Assembly: GCF_003003795.1 (NCBI RefSeq)
Contig: NZ_PVWK01000084.1
Span: 1-64,000, forward strand
Source of the DNA: Stenomitos frigidus ULC18
GTDB lineage: Bacteria > Cyanobacteriota > Cyanobacteriia > Leptolyngbyales > Leptolyngbyaceae
DNA: 64,000 bases
Direction of reading: 5' to 3'
Part shown: piece by piece, positions 1-7,495 of the stretch
Layout of the letters: every line of letters begins with the position of its first letter
How positions within the stretch are numbered: the stretch's first letter is position 1
Made by a program: the position numbers and the translations under genes
Notes under the pieces: generated by a model
Told to the model about the DNA's origin: nothing
What the model saw: the letters and a program-made list of their open reading frames with translations, nothing else
The model's database searches: none

Positions 1-23
1 ATTCTGGCTGCATAACGGCAAGC

Positions 24-131
24 TCAACGTAGTGCAGCAATCGTTTTCTCCGCTTCACCAAAAGCTGGGAAGAGCCCGGCTAACTTGTCACAATCCTGTA
101 AGGCGACAACCAATTTGGCATAAAAAGAGAC
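24..131 (-). pseudogene. possible 3' remnant of an unrecognised gene
   Basis: On the minus strand about 35 codons with protein-like composition (ending ...FGEAEKTIAALR, stop at 24-26) are open, but a TAG lies just upstream and there is no start codon. It could be the tail of a decayed gene or chance. I do not recognise a family. Confidence 0.2.
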
Positions 132-230
132 TGACTACTCTCATTGAAAGGAAGGACTTAAACTCTAAAACACCTATGCAAGAGGACATACAACCCGACG
201 ACACTAATTTGTCTCGACGACGTTTAATGA

Positions 231-395
231 GTCACTGTACAATACCTTACGGATGCCGAAACTAAGAGTATTAGGGTTCCTGCCAAGCATCTATCGGACG
301 CTGAAAAGCTTATCGTGCTGATGGATGAAATGCTGGCTATGGGGTTTGTGTTTGCTCAGATCAAAGAGGTCTTAACACGAGTAATGAGGCGTTAG
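231..395 (+). pseudogene. short open frame without a start, possible decayed small protein
   Basis: A 54-codon plus-strand frame directly follows an in-frame TGA (228-230) and ends at TAG 393-395. It begins VTVQYLTDAET and continues with a plausible amphipathic sequence (SDAEKLIVLMDEMLAMG). The opening resembles the start of small cyanobacterial antitoxin-like proteins, but no ATG, GTG or TTG is available there. An ATG one base out of frame (228) suggests a frameshifted small gene. Family assignment is a guess. Confidence 0.25.
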
Positions 396-417
396 TCTTC
401 CTTGTCTCTTTCAACCT

Positions 418-804
418 TTACCCAAGCGACTCAGCCAAAGCAGCCTTGGTTCGAGCGACCGAAAGCCGAACGCGTTCTATTTGAGATTCATAGGCAGCCT
501 TCTGTTGTGGTGACGAGTCACCTGGGTTAGCCCTCAAGATTTGCTCATAGAAGCGAAAAATTTGAAATGCATAGCTGGCGATCGCCACCTGCTCCTGAGA
601 CAGCGAGGTGATGCGAACGACCAGATCACTACAGGTGGCCGCATGCGGGAGTAGAAAAACATCGGCATACAGCGGCGGCACTCTATCCGATCGTGTTTTC
701 AACTCATCCAACAGCTCTATGGCTTGCTCAGACAGCTCTCCATCAAAATCAGCTAGAGAATTCAGCAAGGCTAGTAGCAAGAACTTTGAACGTTTCGGCT
801 TCAT
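418..804 (-). CDS. hypothetical protein, 128 aa
   Basis: I do not recognise this protein. It starts with a basic stretch (MKPKRSKF) followed by a short hydrophobic helix and then looks soluble and mostly helical. The C-terminal third is charged (ESQIERVRLSVARTKAALAESLG) and could form a coiled coil. There are single Cys and His residues but no metal motif. It stands alone: nothing on its strand lies within 3 kb. Other-frame ORFs over the same DNA are poorer in composition. Confidence that it is a gene is moderate. Confidence 0.55.
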   Translation of the reverse strand: MKPKRSKFLLLALLNSLADFDGELSEQAIELLDELKTRSDRVPPLYADVFLLPHAATCSDLVVRITSLSQEQVAIASYAFQIFRFYEQILRANPGDSSPQQKAAYESQIERVRLSVARTKAALAESLG

Positions 805-932
805 TCCAGCGAGCTAGGGGTAAGCGACTGCCTCAAAATTCTAGCAAGACCAGACCAATGAGGTTTGCTTTCATGGGTTGCCATCACTGGGAGAGCGATT
901 ATTTTAGCGACGGTAGCTACTGTTGCTAAGGA

Positions 933-1050
933 GCTTTCCAGAAAGTCCAGAAAATAAATTACCCATCATTTGTCCGTCTTCCGTAAAGGCGCAAAGCCTT
1001 ATTTAGAGGCGCAAAGCCTTGTCGCCCCTACAGGGTGAGCACCGCTCTCA
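933..1050. repeat. dispersed repeat, copy A
   Basis: The stretch starting CTTTCCAGAAAGTCCAGAAA and running to about 1063 is similar to 40951-41050 (copy B), and its GC-rich core resembles 43922-43955. Copy A contains a duplicated 13-mer GGCGCAAAGCCTT at 988-1000 and 1008-1020, each able to form a small AAGGC/GCCTT hairpin. It holds no ORF. The rest of the 805-1504 gap contains only HIP1 sites and the presumed promoter of the kinase gene. Confidence 0.5.
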
Positions 1051-1504
1051 GAAATTGCCTAAGGACAAGATTTGCCAGCTGTGCTAATAGCAAATACACT
1101 AGAGTCTCGATCGCGTCCCGCTTTTTGATCAGCTAGTTAGCAGCCAACCTTGTCTACTGATGGGCAGGCTGGGCTGTCAAGCGAGACGCCGGAGTGAGGA
1201 GTGGAAGCTGGAAAGTAGAGACGGGGAGTTGTTGATTAGGGCTACGACAAGGCGAGCCAACAAACTGCTTCATTAAGAATGCATTTTTAATTGCTGCATT
1301 CTGTCAATTGCCTTCTAAATCGGTCTTTGCGCGATCGCACTAGCATCTGCAGTACCAATTTAGTCACAGGTTTGGAATGAAGTCCCTATGATTGAAATCG
1401 ATAGAAACCTCTCTAGGAAATCCTGATATTGTGGTTGCGAGCGGAAAAATGAGAATGTTCGGCTGCCTCGATGCTTGATGAACCTAGAGTCGCTTAACTA
1501 AACA

Positions 1505-3358
1505 ATGACTCATCAACTTCAACAGGACAGTCCCACCGCTGTGGTGGGCAAGCGTTACAAACTCATCAGTCAATTAGGCGTTGGCGGGTTTGGTCAGACG
1601 TTTCTGGCACAAGACCTCCATTTGCCAGATTGCCCTCGCTGCGTGGTTAAACGGCTGGTAGCTAAGACGAACGAGCCTAAAAACCTACAAACAGCCAGAC
1701 GATTGTTCAATACGGAAGCGAGAGTGCTGTATCAGCTGGGCAACCACGACCAGATACCAGCGCTCTTCGCCCACTTTGAGGAAAACCAGGAATTCTATCT
1801 GGTGCAGGAGTTTGTCGAAGGCGAGCCCATGACTCGGCAAATTATCAAAGGGGAGCCGTGGCCGGAAGACCGGGTCATTGCCTTACTCAAAGATATTCTC
1901 GAAGTCTTGGTCTTTGTCCATGAGCAGAACGTGATTCACCGGGATGTCAAACCATCGAACCTGATGCGTCGCCGCCGCGATGGCAAGCTTGTGCTGATTG
2001 ATTTTGGTGCCGTGAAGCGAGTGAGCGTCCAAGCAGCCGATCCGAATACGGATATGGCTGACTCAACAGTTTCCATTGGCACTCAAGGCTACATCCCAAA
2101 CGAGCAGCTCGCAGGGAAACCCCGCTTTAGCAGCGACATCTATGCAGTCGGCTTAGCTGGTATTCAGGCGTTAACGGGTGTGTTGCCCCGTGAATTGGGT
2201 GAAGACGCTCAAACGAGTGAGCTTGACTGGCGTGTCCATAGCCCGGGCGTCAGCGATGAGCTAGCAGCCATCCTCGATCGCATGGTGTGCTATGACTTCC
2301 GCGATCGCTACCCAACGGCTGTAGAAGCGCTGGAATCGTTGCGAAGCATTGCACCCGACGCTACGGAGACTGAAACCCGAGCCTCGGTAACGGATGATGA
2401 TTTAGCCTCAACCGTGCTGCTCGACACGGCTCAACAGCCCATCGTGACATTGAAGCAGTCTAGCGCCACCTATGACTTCGCACCGACCGACCCCAAAGAT
2501 GAAACATTGACGCTATCTGGTCATACAGCGTCTGATTCCTCTCTGCAAAAAGCGGAGCCTGCGGAGGCCTTAAGCCAACGTCCAGTCAGCCAGCAGCTCT
2601 CTAAAGCGTTCCAGAAACCAGGCATACAGCGTTGGGCACTTGTGACGGGCGTTGCAGCAGCAGGACTGGCGCTCTTTAGTCTCAAAGGAAATCCGCTACT
2701 GCGGATCAATCAATCAGCGACACCACTGAGCGCGATCACCTATTCACCGTCGCCGCTATCGCCCCTTCCCCCCAAGCCATTGTCGCCAGAACAAGAGGCC
2801 GATCGGTTGGTGAATCAAGCGAATCGACAACGGCAGCAACGGCAGTATACGAAAGCCCTGGCTAGCTACGACAAGCTCATTAAACTCAAGCCGAAGCTTG
2901 CCCAGGCTCATTGGGGACGCTGTGAGACATTGATCGGACTCAAACGACCGGATCAAGCAATGGTTGCCTGCGATGATGCTCTCGTGCTCAACCCCAATTA
3001 TGCTGAAGCGCTATGGAGCCAAGGTAAAGCCTTGAAACAGCAGGATCGATCGCTGGAAGCCCTTAAGTTTTTTGAGGAAGCAACCGCCCTTAAACCGGCC
3101 TTTGTCGATGCCTGGGTCGAGCGAGGCACAACCCTTCAGGAATTTGGGCGATCGTCAGAAGCGATCGACGCACTTGATACCGCGATCGCGCTTGACCGCA
3201 ACTCTGCAGAAGCCTGGAGTACTAAAGGCTCGGCGCTCTGGAATTTGGGACGTTACGACCAGGCCGTTTCTGCTTTAGACAAAGCCTTACAGATTCAACC
3301 AACAGCGGCGGGAGCACGTGCGCTCCGCCAACAAGCGCGCAAACAGCTAGGTTATTAG
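1505..3358 (+). CDS. Ser/Thr protein kinase with TPR repeats
   Basis: Membrane-anchored Hanks-type kinase of 617 aa. The kinase domain covers about residues 15-280: glycine loop LGVGGFGQT, VVKRL lysine, catalytic loop HRDVKPSN, DFGAVKRV magnesium loop and the GTQGYIPNEQ activation segment. A low-complexity linker leads to one membrane helix near residues 378-396, so the kinase is cytosolic. A Pro/Ser-rich stalk is then followed by about five TPR units (residues 430-610) that would lie outside the membrane and bind a partner protein. All catalytic residues are present. The ATG at 1505 follows an AT-rich leader. It stands alone, with a hairpin about 150 nt downstream. The kinase domain is very similar in style to that at 48.8-49.7 kb. 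Confidence 0.93.
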   Translation: MTHQLQQDSPTAVVGKRYKLISQLGVGGFGQTFLAQDLHLPDCPRCVVKRLVAKTNEPKNLQTARRLFNTEARVLYQLGNHDQIPALFAHFEENQEFYLVQEFVEGEPMTRQIIKGEPWPEDRVIALLKDILEVLVFVHEQNVIHRDVKPSNLMRRRRDGKLVLIDFGAVKRVSVQAADPNTDMADSTVSIGTQGYIPNEQLAGKPRFSSDIYAVGLAGIQALTGVLPRELGEDAQTSELDWRVHSPGVSDELAAILDRMVCYDFRDRYPTAVEALESLRSIAPDATETETRASVTDDDLASTVLLDTAQQPIVTLKQSSATYDFAPTDPKDETLTLSGHTASDSSLQKAEPAEALSQRPVSQQLSKAFQKPGIQRWALVTGVAAAGLALFSLKGNPLLRINQSATPLSAITYSPSPLSPLPPKPLSPEQEADRLVNQANRQRQQRQYTKALASYDKLIKLKPKLAQAHWGRCETLIGLKRPDQAMVACDDALVLNPNYAEALWSQGKALKQQDRSLEALKFFEEATALKPAFVDAWVERGTTLQEFGRSSEAIDALDTAIALDRNSAEAWSTKGSALWNLGRYDQAVSALDKALQIQPTAAGARALRQQARKQLGY

Positions 3359-3510
3359 TCGCTGTGCAAGGGCAGGGACTTCATAGGGACGACCGCTTCA
3401 AACACAACGCTTTGAAGCTCGATCAGCATGAGATAACGCTGTGCATCTTACGGACGCTTACATTCGCGAGATGCCCCTTCTTTGGCAGAGAGACTTCAGA
3501 ACAACAAAAT

Positions 3511-3540
3511 GTTCCTCCTTCCAATGCGAGAAGGAGGAAC
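3511..3540 (+). terminator. hairpin downstream of the TPR kinase
   Basis: GTTCCTCCTTC (3511-3521) pairs perfectly with GAAGGAGGAAC (3530-3540) over an 8-nt loop. There is no clear T-run after it, so the terminator role is inferred from position only. Confidence 0.4.
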
Positions 3541-3584
3541 TTAGAGTCCTCAATTGAATGCCTTTGTGTAAGCGCTTGGGACTT

Positions 3585-3736
3585 ATACCAAATCAATTAG
3601 TAAAGGCTACAGATCTTGCCCTCATCCCCAACCCTTCTCCCAAGGGGAGAAGAGAGCCGGATTCAAAGTCCCTCTCCTGTGGGAGAGGGATTTAGGGTGA
3701 GGGCGTATCTGTAGTGTTTATTGCAAGATTTGGTAT
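3585..3736. mobile_element. MITE-like palindromic element
   Basis: A 152-bp noncoding unit is bounded by ATACCAAATC (3585-3594) and GATTTGGTAT (3727-3736). The inverted similarity continues inward to CTACAGAT / ATCTGTAG. Inside are nested hairpins: CTTCTCCC/GGGGAGAAG, CCCTCTCC/GGAGAGGG and an outer GCCCTCA/TGAGGGC pair. This architecture is familiar from interspersed repeats in cyanobacterial genomes. No transposase is encoded and I see no convincing target duplication. The rest of the 3359-3927 gap holds no gene. Confidence 0.55.
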
Positions 3737-3927
3737 TACTCAAGAAAGACCTCCTAATCCCTTCAAAAGGGAACCTCCAAAGTTTTCTGCCTTTGAGGGG
3801 ATAAGGGAAGGCAAGGCTTCAGAAGCGTAAGTCCGATAGCAGTCGTCGATCCTCGAAAAGCAGTCTTCCGTTTAGCTGAGGCATGATGCCCCAATGGTCC
3901 GCTGACTGACGCAACCGTTTGGCGGGA

Positions 3928-4479
3928 CTATTTAGATTTAGCAGCGCCAACCGGAAACTTCACATCGGCAGGCGGCTTCTGATTATCTGGCTGCACGGCC
4001 TTGCCTTCAATGAAGGAACGTAGCATCCATGCCATTTCTTCGTGCCCTTCCATCAAACCTGTCAGAAAATCAGCTGTCCCTTCGTCATGAAAATTTTCGG
4101 AGCACTGATCGATATGCTCACGGAGATTGCGGATGACTTGCTCATGATCGTCAACCAGATTTGACACCATTTCGTAAGAAGATGGAACGTTCCCGGTGTG
4201 CTCTTGCAGAGAACCATACTTCAAAAAGCCTTCAGCCGTGCCAAGCGGAAAATTGCCCAGTGCACGTACTCGCTCAGCGATCGCGTCGATCGACACGTTT
4301 AACACTTCGTACTGCTCTTCCCAAATTTGGTGCAGTGAGCGGAACTCAGGTCCAGTAACATCCCAGTGATATTTCTTGGTTTTGATGAGTAGCAAATTTG
4401 CGTCAGCCAAGTCTTTGTTTAACAGTTCAGAGACTCCACCACGTTGCTCATCCGTCAAGCCAATGTTTAACTTCCGCAT
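3928..4479 (-). CDS. dps: Dps-family ferritin-like DNA protection protein
   Basis: Mini-ferritin of 183 aa that would oxidise Fe(II) with peroxide and store iron in a dodecamer, protecting DNA in the cytoplasm. The Dps ferroxidase signature is visible: KYHWDVTGPEFRSLH followed by the D/E-bearing helix (VSIDAIAERVRALG). Further four-helix-bundle segments follow (EMVSNLVDDHEQVIRNLREH, ADFLTGLMEGHEEMAWMLRS). The C-terminal tail (QPDNQKPPADVKFPVGAAKSK) is flexible and lysine-containing. The length is typical for cyanobacterial Dps. No RBS is obvious. It stands alone in a long noncoding neighbourhood. Confidence 0.93.
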   Translation of the reverse strand: MRKLNIGLTDEQRGGVSELLNKDLADANLLLIKTKKYHWDVTGPEFRSLHQIWEEQYEVLNVSIDAIAERVRALGNFPLGTAEGFLKYGSLQEHTGNVPSSYEMVSNLVDDHEQVIRNLREHIDQCSENFHDEGTADFLTGLMEGHEEMAWMLRSFIEGKAVQPDNQKPPADVKFPVGAAKSK

Positions 4480-4763
4480 TTTTCAACAGCTCCCGTTCAA
4501 TTGCTTTTTACAGTTGACCAGATCCACTGCTGCCAGGGCATCAACCAGAAGGGAGATTATTGGCGCGCACGCGTTGATTCTTTAGAGGGGGGCAGTGGGG
4601 TAAAACGGTAAACAGGCTCTGAGAGCATCCCAAATCTGTAAGGTCGAAGCCTTCTGACAACAGTTTTCTGTAAGTTTCGAGCGCTGACTGACCGAATGCT
4701 TCGACCCTACCTGTACCCGCACAAAGAGCTTGCTTACCTCACCAACTTTATGAGAAAAGCAGT

Positions 4764-4814
4764 GAAGATTGCGAAGAAAAATTAAGCACGATCTAGCAAG
4801 AATTCGCAATCTTC
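4764..4814. repeat. 12-bp perfect inverted repeat upstream of dps
   Basis: GAAGATTGCGAA (4764-4775) and TTCGCAATCTTC (4803-4814) are exact inverted copies separated by 27 nt. It lies in the 625-nt gap between dps (transcribed away) and the small membrane protein gene. It could be an operator or a cruciform. No ORF here looks coding. Confidence 0.4.
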
Positions 4815-5104
4815 TTTAAAGGAAAAACTTCACAGATATATCTGCCGCTTTAATGGCTCTAACACCTTCTTTTGCAAGCTTTTGGCACGTTTTTTATGTA
4901 ACCCAGCGCTTAAATCGTTGACGACACAACCTCAAAGCGGCTGGAAGATGATGAACGATTACCAACAACTGTAAATTTATTCTACAGGGACTCATCTAAT
5001 CCAGAGGTTCTCTCTATACTGTGAGAACTCTAGATCCTGAGTGTGGGGATCGCTAAGAAAGCATTTCGACAAAATAACCAATTTTTCTTTTAGGAGACAC
5101 GGGC

Positions 5105-5479
5105 ATGACGTTATCTCAAAGTCAAAGCTTTAAAAATGTCTACTACGTTTTAGCAGTCAAAAGCTTCTTGATTTGGGCTTTTGCCCTAACAGTTTGCCTT
5201 CTCATTATTGGTTTTCCGCTGATTATTTTGATGGTCACGATCGGCTCTCTACTAGCAGTGATCTTGCAATCAGTCTTGCCTGTTAGCGCTGTTTTAGTCG
5301 TAGCCAGTACTATTCTTGGCTTCAATCTTTTAGGTATCATGCTCGGTGCTGCCATCCTGACTTTAAAAGGAGTGCATCCACAAGACGTTAGCTGGCTACG
5401 CTGGCTGCACGGTGAGGCAGACCCCCATCACACATCCATTTATGCCGCTTGCCCGCTAACGTGTGACGTTAAAGGCTAA
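5105..5479 (+). CDS. small membrane protein, 124 aa
   Basis: An unrecognised integral membrane protein. A short soluble start (MTLSQSQSFKNVYYVLAVKS) is followed by hydrophobic segments at about residues 17-38, 40-63 and 65-88, giving two or three membrane helices. A soluble tail ends in a Cys-containing segment (IYAACPLTCDVKG). The start is well supported: TAGGAGA lies 10 nt before the ATG. The stop codon is embedded in a perfect 19-bp hairpin, and a textbook terminator follows, so it is probably a monocistronic transcript. I cannot assign a function. Confidence 0.65.
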   Translation: MTLSQSQSFKNVYYVLAVKSFLIWAFALTVCLLIIGFPLIILMVTIGSLLAVILQSVLPVSAVLVVASTILGFNLLGIMLGAAILTLKGVHPQDVSWLRWLHGEADPHHTSIYAACPLTCDVKG

Positions 5480-5517
5480 GCGATCTTAATCATTGTCATG
5501 ATTAAGATCGCTTAGCC
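5474..5517. terminator. perfect 19-bp hairpin overlapping a stop codon
   Basis: GGCTAAGCGATCTTAATCA (5474-5492) is followed by a 6-nt loop and its exact reverse complement (5499-5517). The TAA of the small membrane protein (5477-5479) lies inside the left arm. There is no T-run directly after it. It may stabilise the mRNA 3' end or mark an inserted palindrome. Confidence 0.55.
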
Positions 5518-5544
5518 TCCACTGAGGCCTCATTTCGACTTTGC

Positions 5545-5569
5545 AACCCGGTTTTACCGGGTTTTTTAT
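5545..5569 (+). terminator. Rho-independent terminator
   Basis: AACCCGGT pairs with ACCGGGTT over a 3-nt loop, followed by a T-run (TTTTTTATT). It lies about 65 nt after the stop of the small membrane protein gene, in the sense orientation. Confidence 0.8.
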
Positions 5570-5713
5570 TGGCTTGGCGCTCTCTGGTTGTTAAAGGGAC
5601 TGTGTTGTGACCCGCAATTTGACAAATAAGCAGCACCCAAGTTTGTAGAATGGGATGACTTTGCTACATGTTGCCTCACCAACTCTCTTGCCCACGCCAC
5701 AAACTAAAGCCTA

Positions 5714-6829
5714 ATGCAGAAAACGCCCATCCCAGTAAGCATTATTTTGGGAACACGCCCAGAGGCAATTAAGCTTGCTCCAGTCATTCAGGCCTTTAAG
5801 GCTTGCCCCATTTTCGACACCCAGGTTATTCTGACGGGACAGCATCGAGAGATGGTCGATCAGGTAATGGCCTTATTCGATTTGACGGCTGATCATGACC
5901 TGGCGATTATGCAGCCAAAGCAAAGTTTGAGTGACATTACCTGCTTGAGTTTGCGTGGTTTAGAAGCTCTCTTTCAAAAATTGCAGCCTCAGATGGTACT
6001 GGTACAGGGGGATACTACAACGGCGTTCGCGGCGGCACTGGCTGCGTTCTACCAAAAGATTCCGGTCGGGCATGTCGAAGCAGGCTTGCGAACGGATGAC
6101 ATTTACAATCCCTTTCCTGAGGAAGCGAATCGCCGCCTCGTTTCTCAGATTACACAGCTACACTTTGCGCCAACAGCAGTATCAGTAGACCATCTGGAGC
6201 GATCGGGTGTGTTGGGTACGATCCATCAAACGGGTAATACCGTCATTGATGCCCTTCTCGCCACAGCAGCGCGTCAACCCGCTTGCAACATCCCCAACCT
6301 GGCATGGGAGAAGTACCGTGTTTTGCTATCGACGGTGCATCGTCGTGAAAACTGGGGTGAGCCGCTGCAAGCTATTGCTCAAGGCTTTCTCAAGCTTCTC
6401 GATCGGTTCCCCGATACGGCGTTATTGTTGCCACTGCATCGCAACCCTACAGTGCGTAAACCGTTGCAGGCTCTGTTGGGCGACCATCCTAGAGTGTTTT
6501 TGACCGAACCGTTGGACTATGCAGAACTGGTCGGTGCCATTCAACGTTGCTACTTGCTGCTTACCGATTCGGGTGGGCTACAGGAAGAAGCACCCAGCTT
6601 AGGCAAACCCGTTTTGGTATTGCGAGAAACGACTGAACGCCCAGAAGCTGTGACCGCAGGCACTGCCCAACTGGTAGGAACAGATTCTGACCAGATTGCA
6701 TCAGTAGCAGGACAGCTTTTGAGCGATCGCGATGCCTATGAGGCAATGGCAATGGCCGTCAATCCCTTTGGTGATGGGCATGCCGCTGCTCGCATCCTGC
6801 AAATTGTTAAGGACTACTTCCAGGTCTAG
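5714..6829 (+). CDS. wecB: UDP-N-acetylglucosamine 2-epimerase (non-hydrolysing)
   Basis: Interconverts UDP-GlcNAc and UDP-ManNAc in the cytoplasm for surface polysaccharide synthesis. The 371-aa protein has the GT-B-like two-domain fold of the family. Motifs visible are GTRPEAIKLAPV near the N-terminus, LTGQHREM, VQGDTTT, HVEAGLRT, the PEEANRRLV segment, STVHRRENWG, and the UDP-binding TDSGGLQEEAP and RETTERPEA blocks. The length matches bacterial WecB. It is followed by a small T-run terminator at 6879-6901 and is probably monocistronic. ManNAc-specific partner genes are not adjacent. Confidence 0.95.
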   Translation: MQKTPIPVSIILGTRPEAIKLAPVIQAFKACPIFDTQVILTGQHREMVDQVMALFDLTADHDLAIMQPKQSLSDITCLSLRGLEALFQKLQPQMVLVQGDTTTAFAAALAAFYQKIPVGHVEAGLRTDDIYNPFPEEANRRLVSQITQLHFAPTAVSVDHLERSGVLGTIHQTGNTVIDALLATAARQPACNIPNLAWEKYRVLLSTVHRRENWGEPLQAIAQGFLKLLDRFPDTALLLPLHRNPTVRKPLQALLGDHPRVFLTEPLDYAELVGAIQRCYLLLTDSGGLQEEAPSLGKPVLVLRETTERPEAVTAGTAQLVGTDSDQIASVAGQLLSDRDAYEAMAMAVNPFGDGHAAARILQIVKDYFQV

Positions 6830-6878
6830 CCATTAGCTACCAGCGGTCAGCCATCAGCTTTAAATTCAAGGCGGACGG

Positions 6879-6901
6879 GTTCCAACAGGAACTTGTTTTT
6901 T
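6879..6901 (+). terminator. Rho-independent terminator after wecB
   Basis: GTTCC (6879-6883), loop AACA, GGAAC (6888-6892), then TTGTTTTTT. The stem is short but the T-run is good, and it sits 50 nt after the wecB stop between convergent genes. Confidence 0.55.
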
Positions 6902-6909
6902 AACAATCC

Positions 6910-7188
6910 TTAGTCTTCTGGCAAGTCTGGTCGTGGTCGTTCAGTCTGCTCCAGCAGCGCCTGCTTGGATTCTTTGAGCTGTTTCCATAGCTTTTTGATC
7001 TCTTTGTAGGCGTCACCTGGAGGCACTTTGCCGCCTGTTTCCAGACCACAGATGATGGAGACCCGTTGGGCAAATTCCTGCAGGTTGGCGTTGAATGCCA
7101 AATGTTCTGGTGTAAACTCACCCCGGTAGTTTGCGGTCGGGTAGAAAAAATTTTCTTTTTCTTTACTGCTGTCTGTGCTTTCTGCCAC
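6910..7188 (-). CDS. conserved small cyanobacterial protein (DUF7219-like)
   Basis: A small soluble protein whose core (FFYP..NYRGEFTPEHLAFNANLQEFAQRVS, ICGLETGGKVPPGDAYKEIKKLWKQLK) I recall from a short family widespread in cyanobacteria with no known role. The GTG at 7188 is chosen (VAESTDSSKEKENFFYP). The frame is open to an upstream start at 7236, but the extra 16 residues (MPDQSIAVIYFYWVIT) do not resemble the family. The acidic Pro-rich tail is unremarkable. It is convergent with wecB. The family name is from memory. Confidence 0.7.
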   Translation of the reverse strand: MAESTDSSKEKENFFYPTANYRGEFTPEHLAFNANLQEFAQRVSIICGLETGGKVPPGDAYKEIKKLWKQLKESKQALLEQTERPRPDLPED

Positions 7189-7495
7189 GGTAATAACCCA
7201 ATAAAAATAGATGACAGCGATCGACTGATCTGGCAACGACTCCGTTCTGATAGTAATGCGCTCGTGGCTGCTTGACCAGCGTTAGCACAGGGTCTAGTCA
7301 GTAAAAAAGCTACAAGAAGCATCACGGCAGATGGAACACAGCCTCTTGTCGCTTGAAGCAACAATGCTCAAACCAATCTTTTGCTATGTTATCCTCTCAA
7401 ATCTTTTTCCTTTCTGAATGAACCAATAGAGTGATTTTCTAGCCTGGTCATGAGACTTCGTTGGGGACAGAACGCCCATCCGGTTTCCATGTCGC

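Noticed and set aside
32-265. 77-codon plus-strand ORF at the window edge
   Set aside because: Basic, Gln/Arg-rich composition with no family-like sequence. It overlaps a more protein-like minus-strand fragment.
6900-7364. 154-codon minus-strand ORF overlapping the small conserved protein
   Set aside because: Same DNA as the DUF7219-like protein in another frame. Its Ser/Arg-rich composition indicates a shadow.
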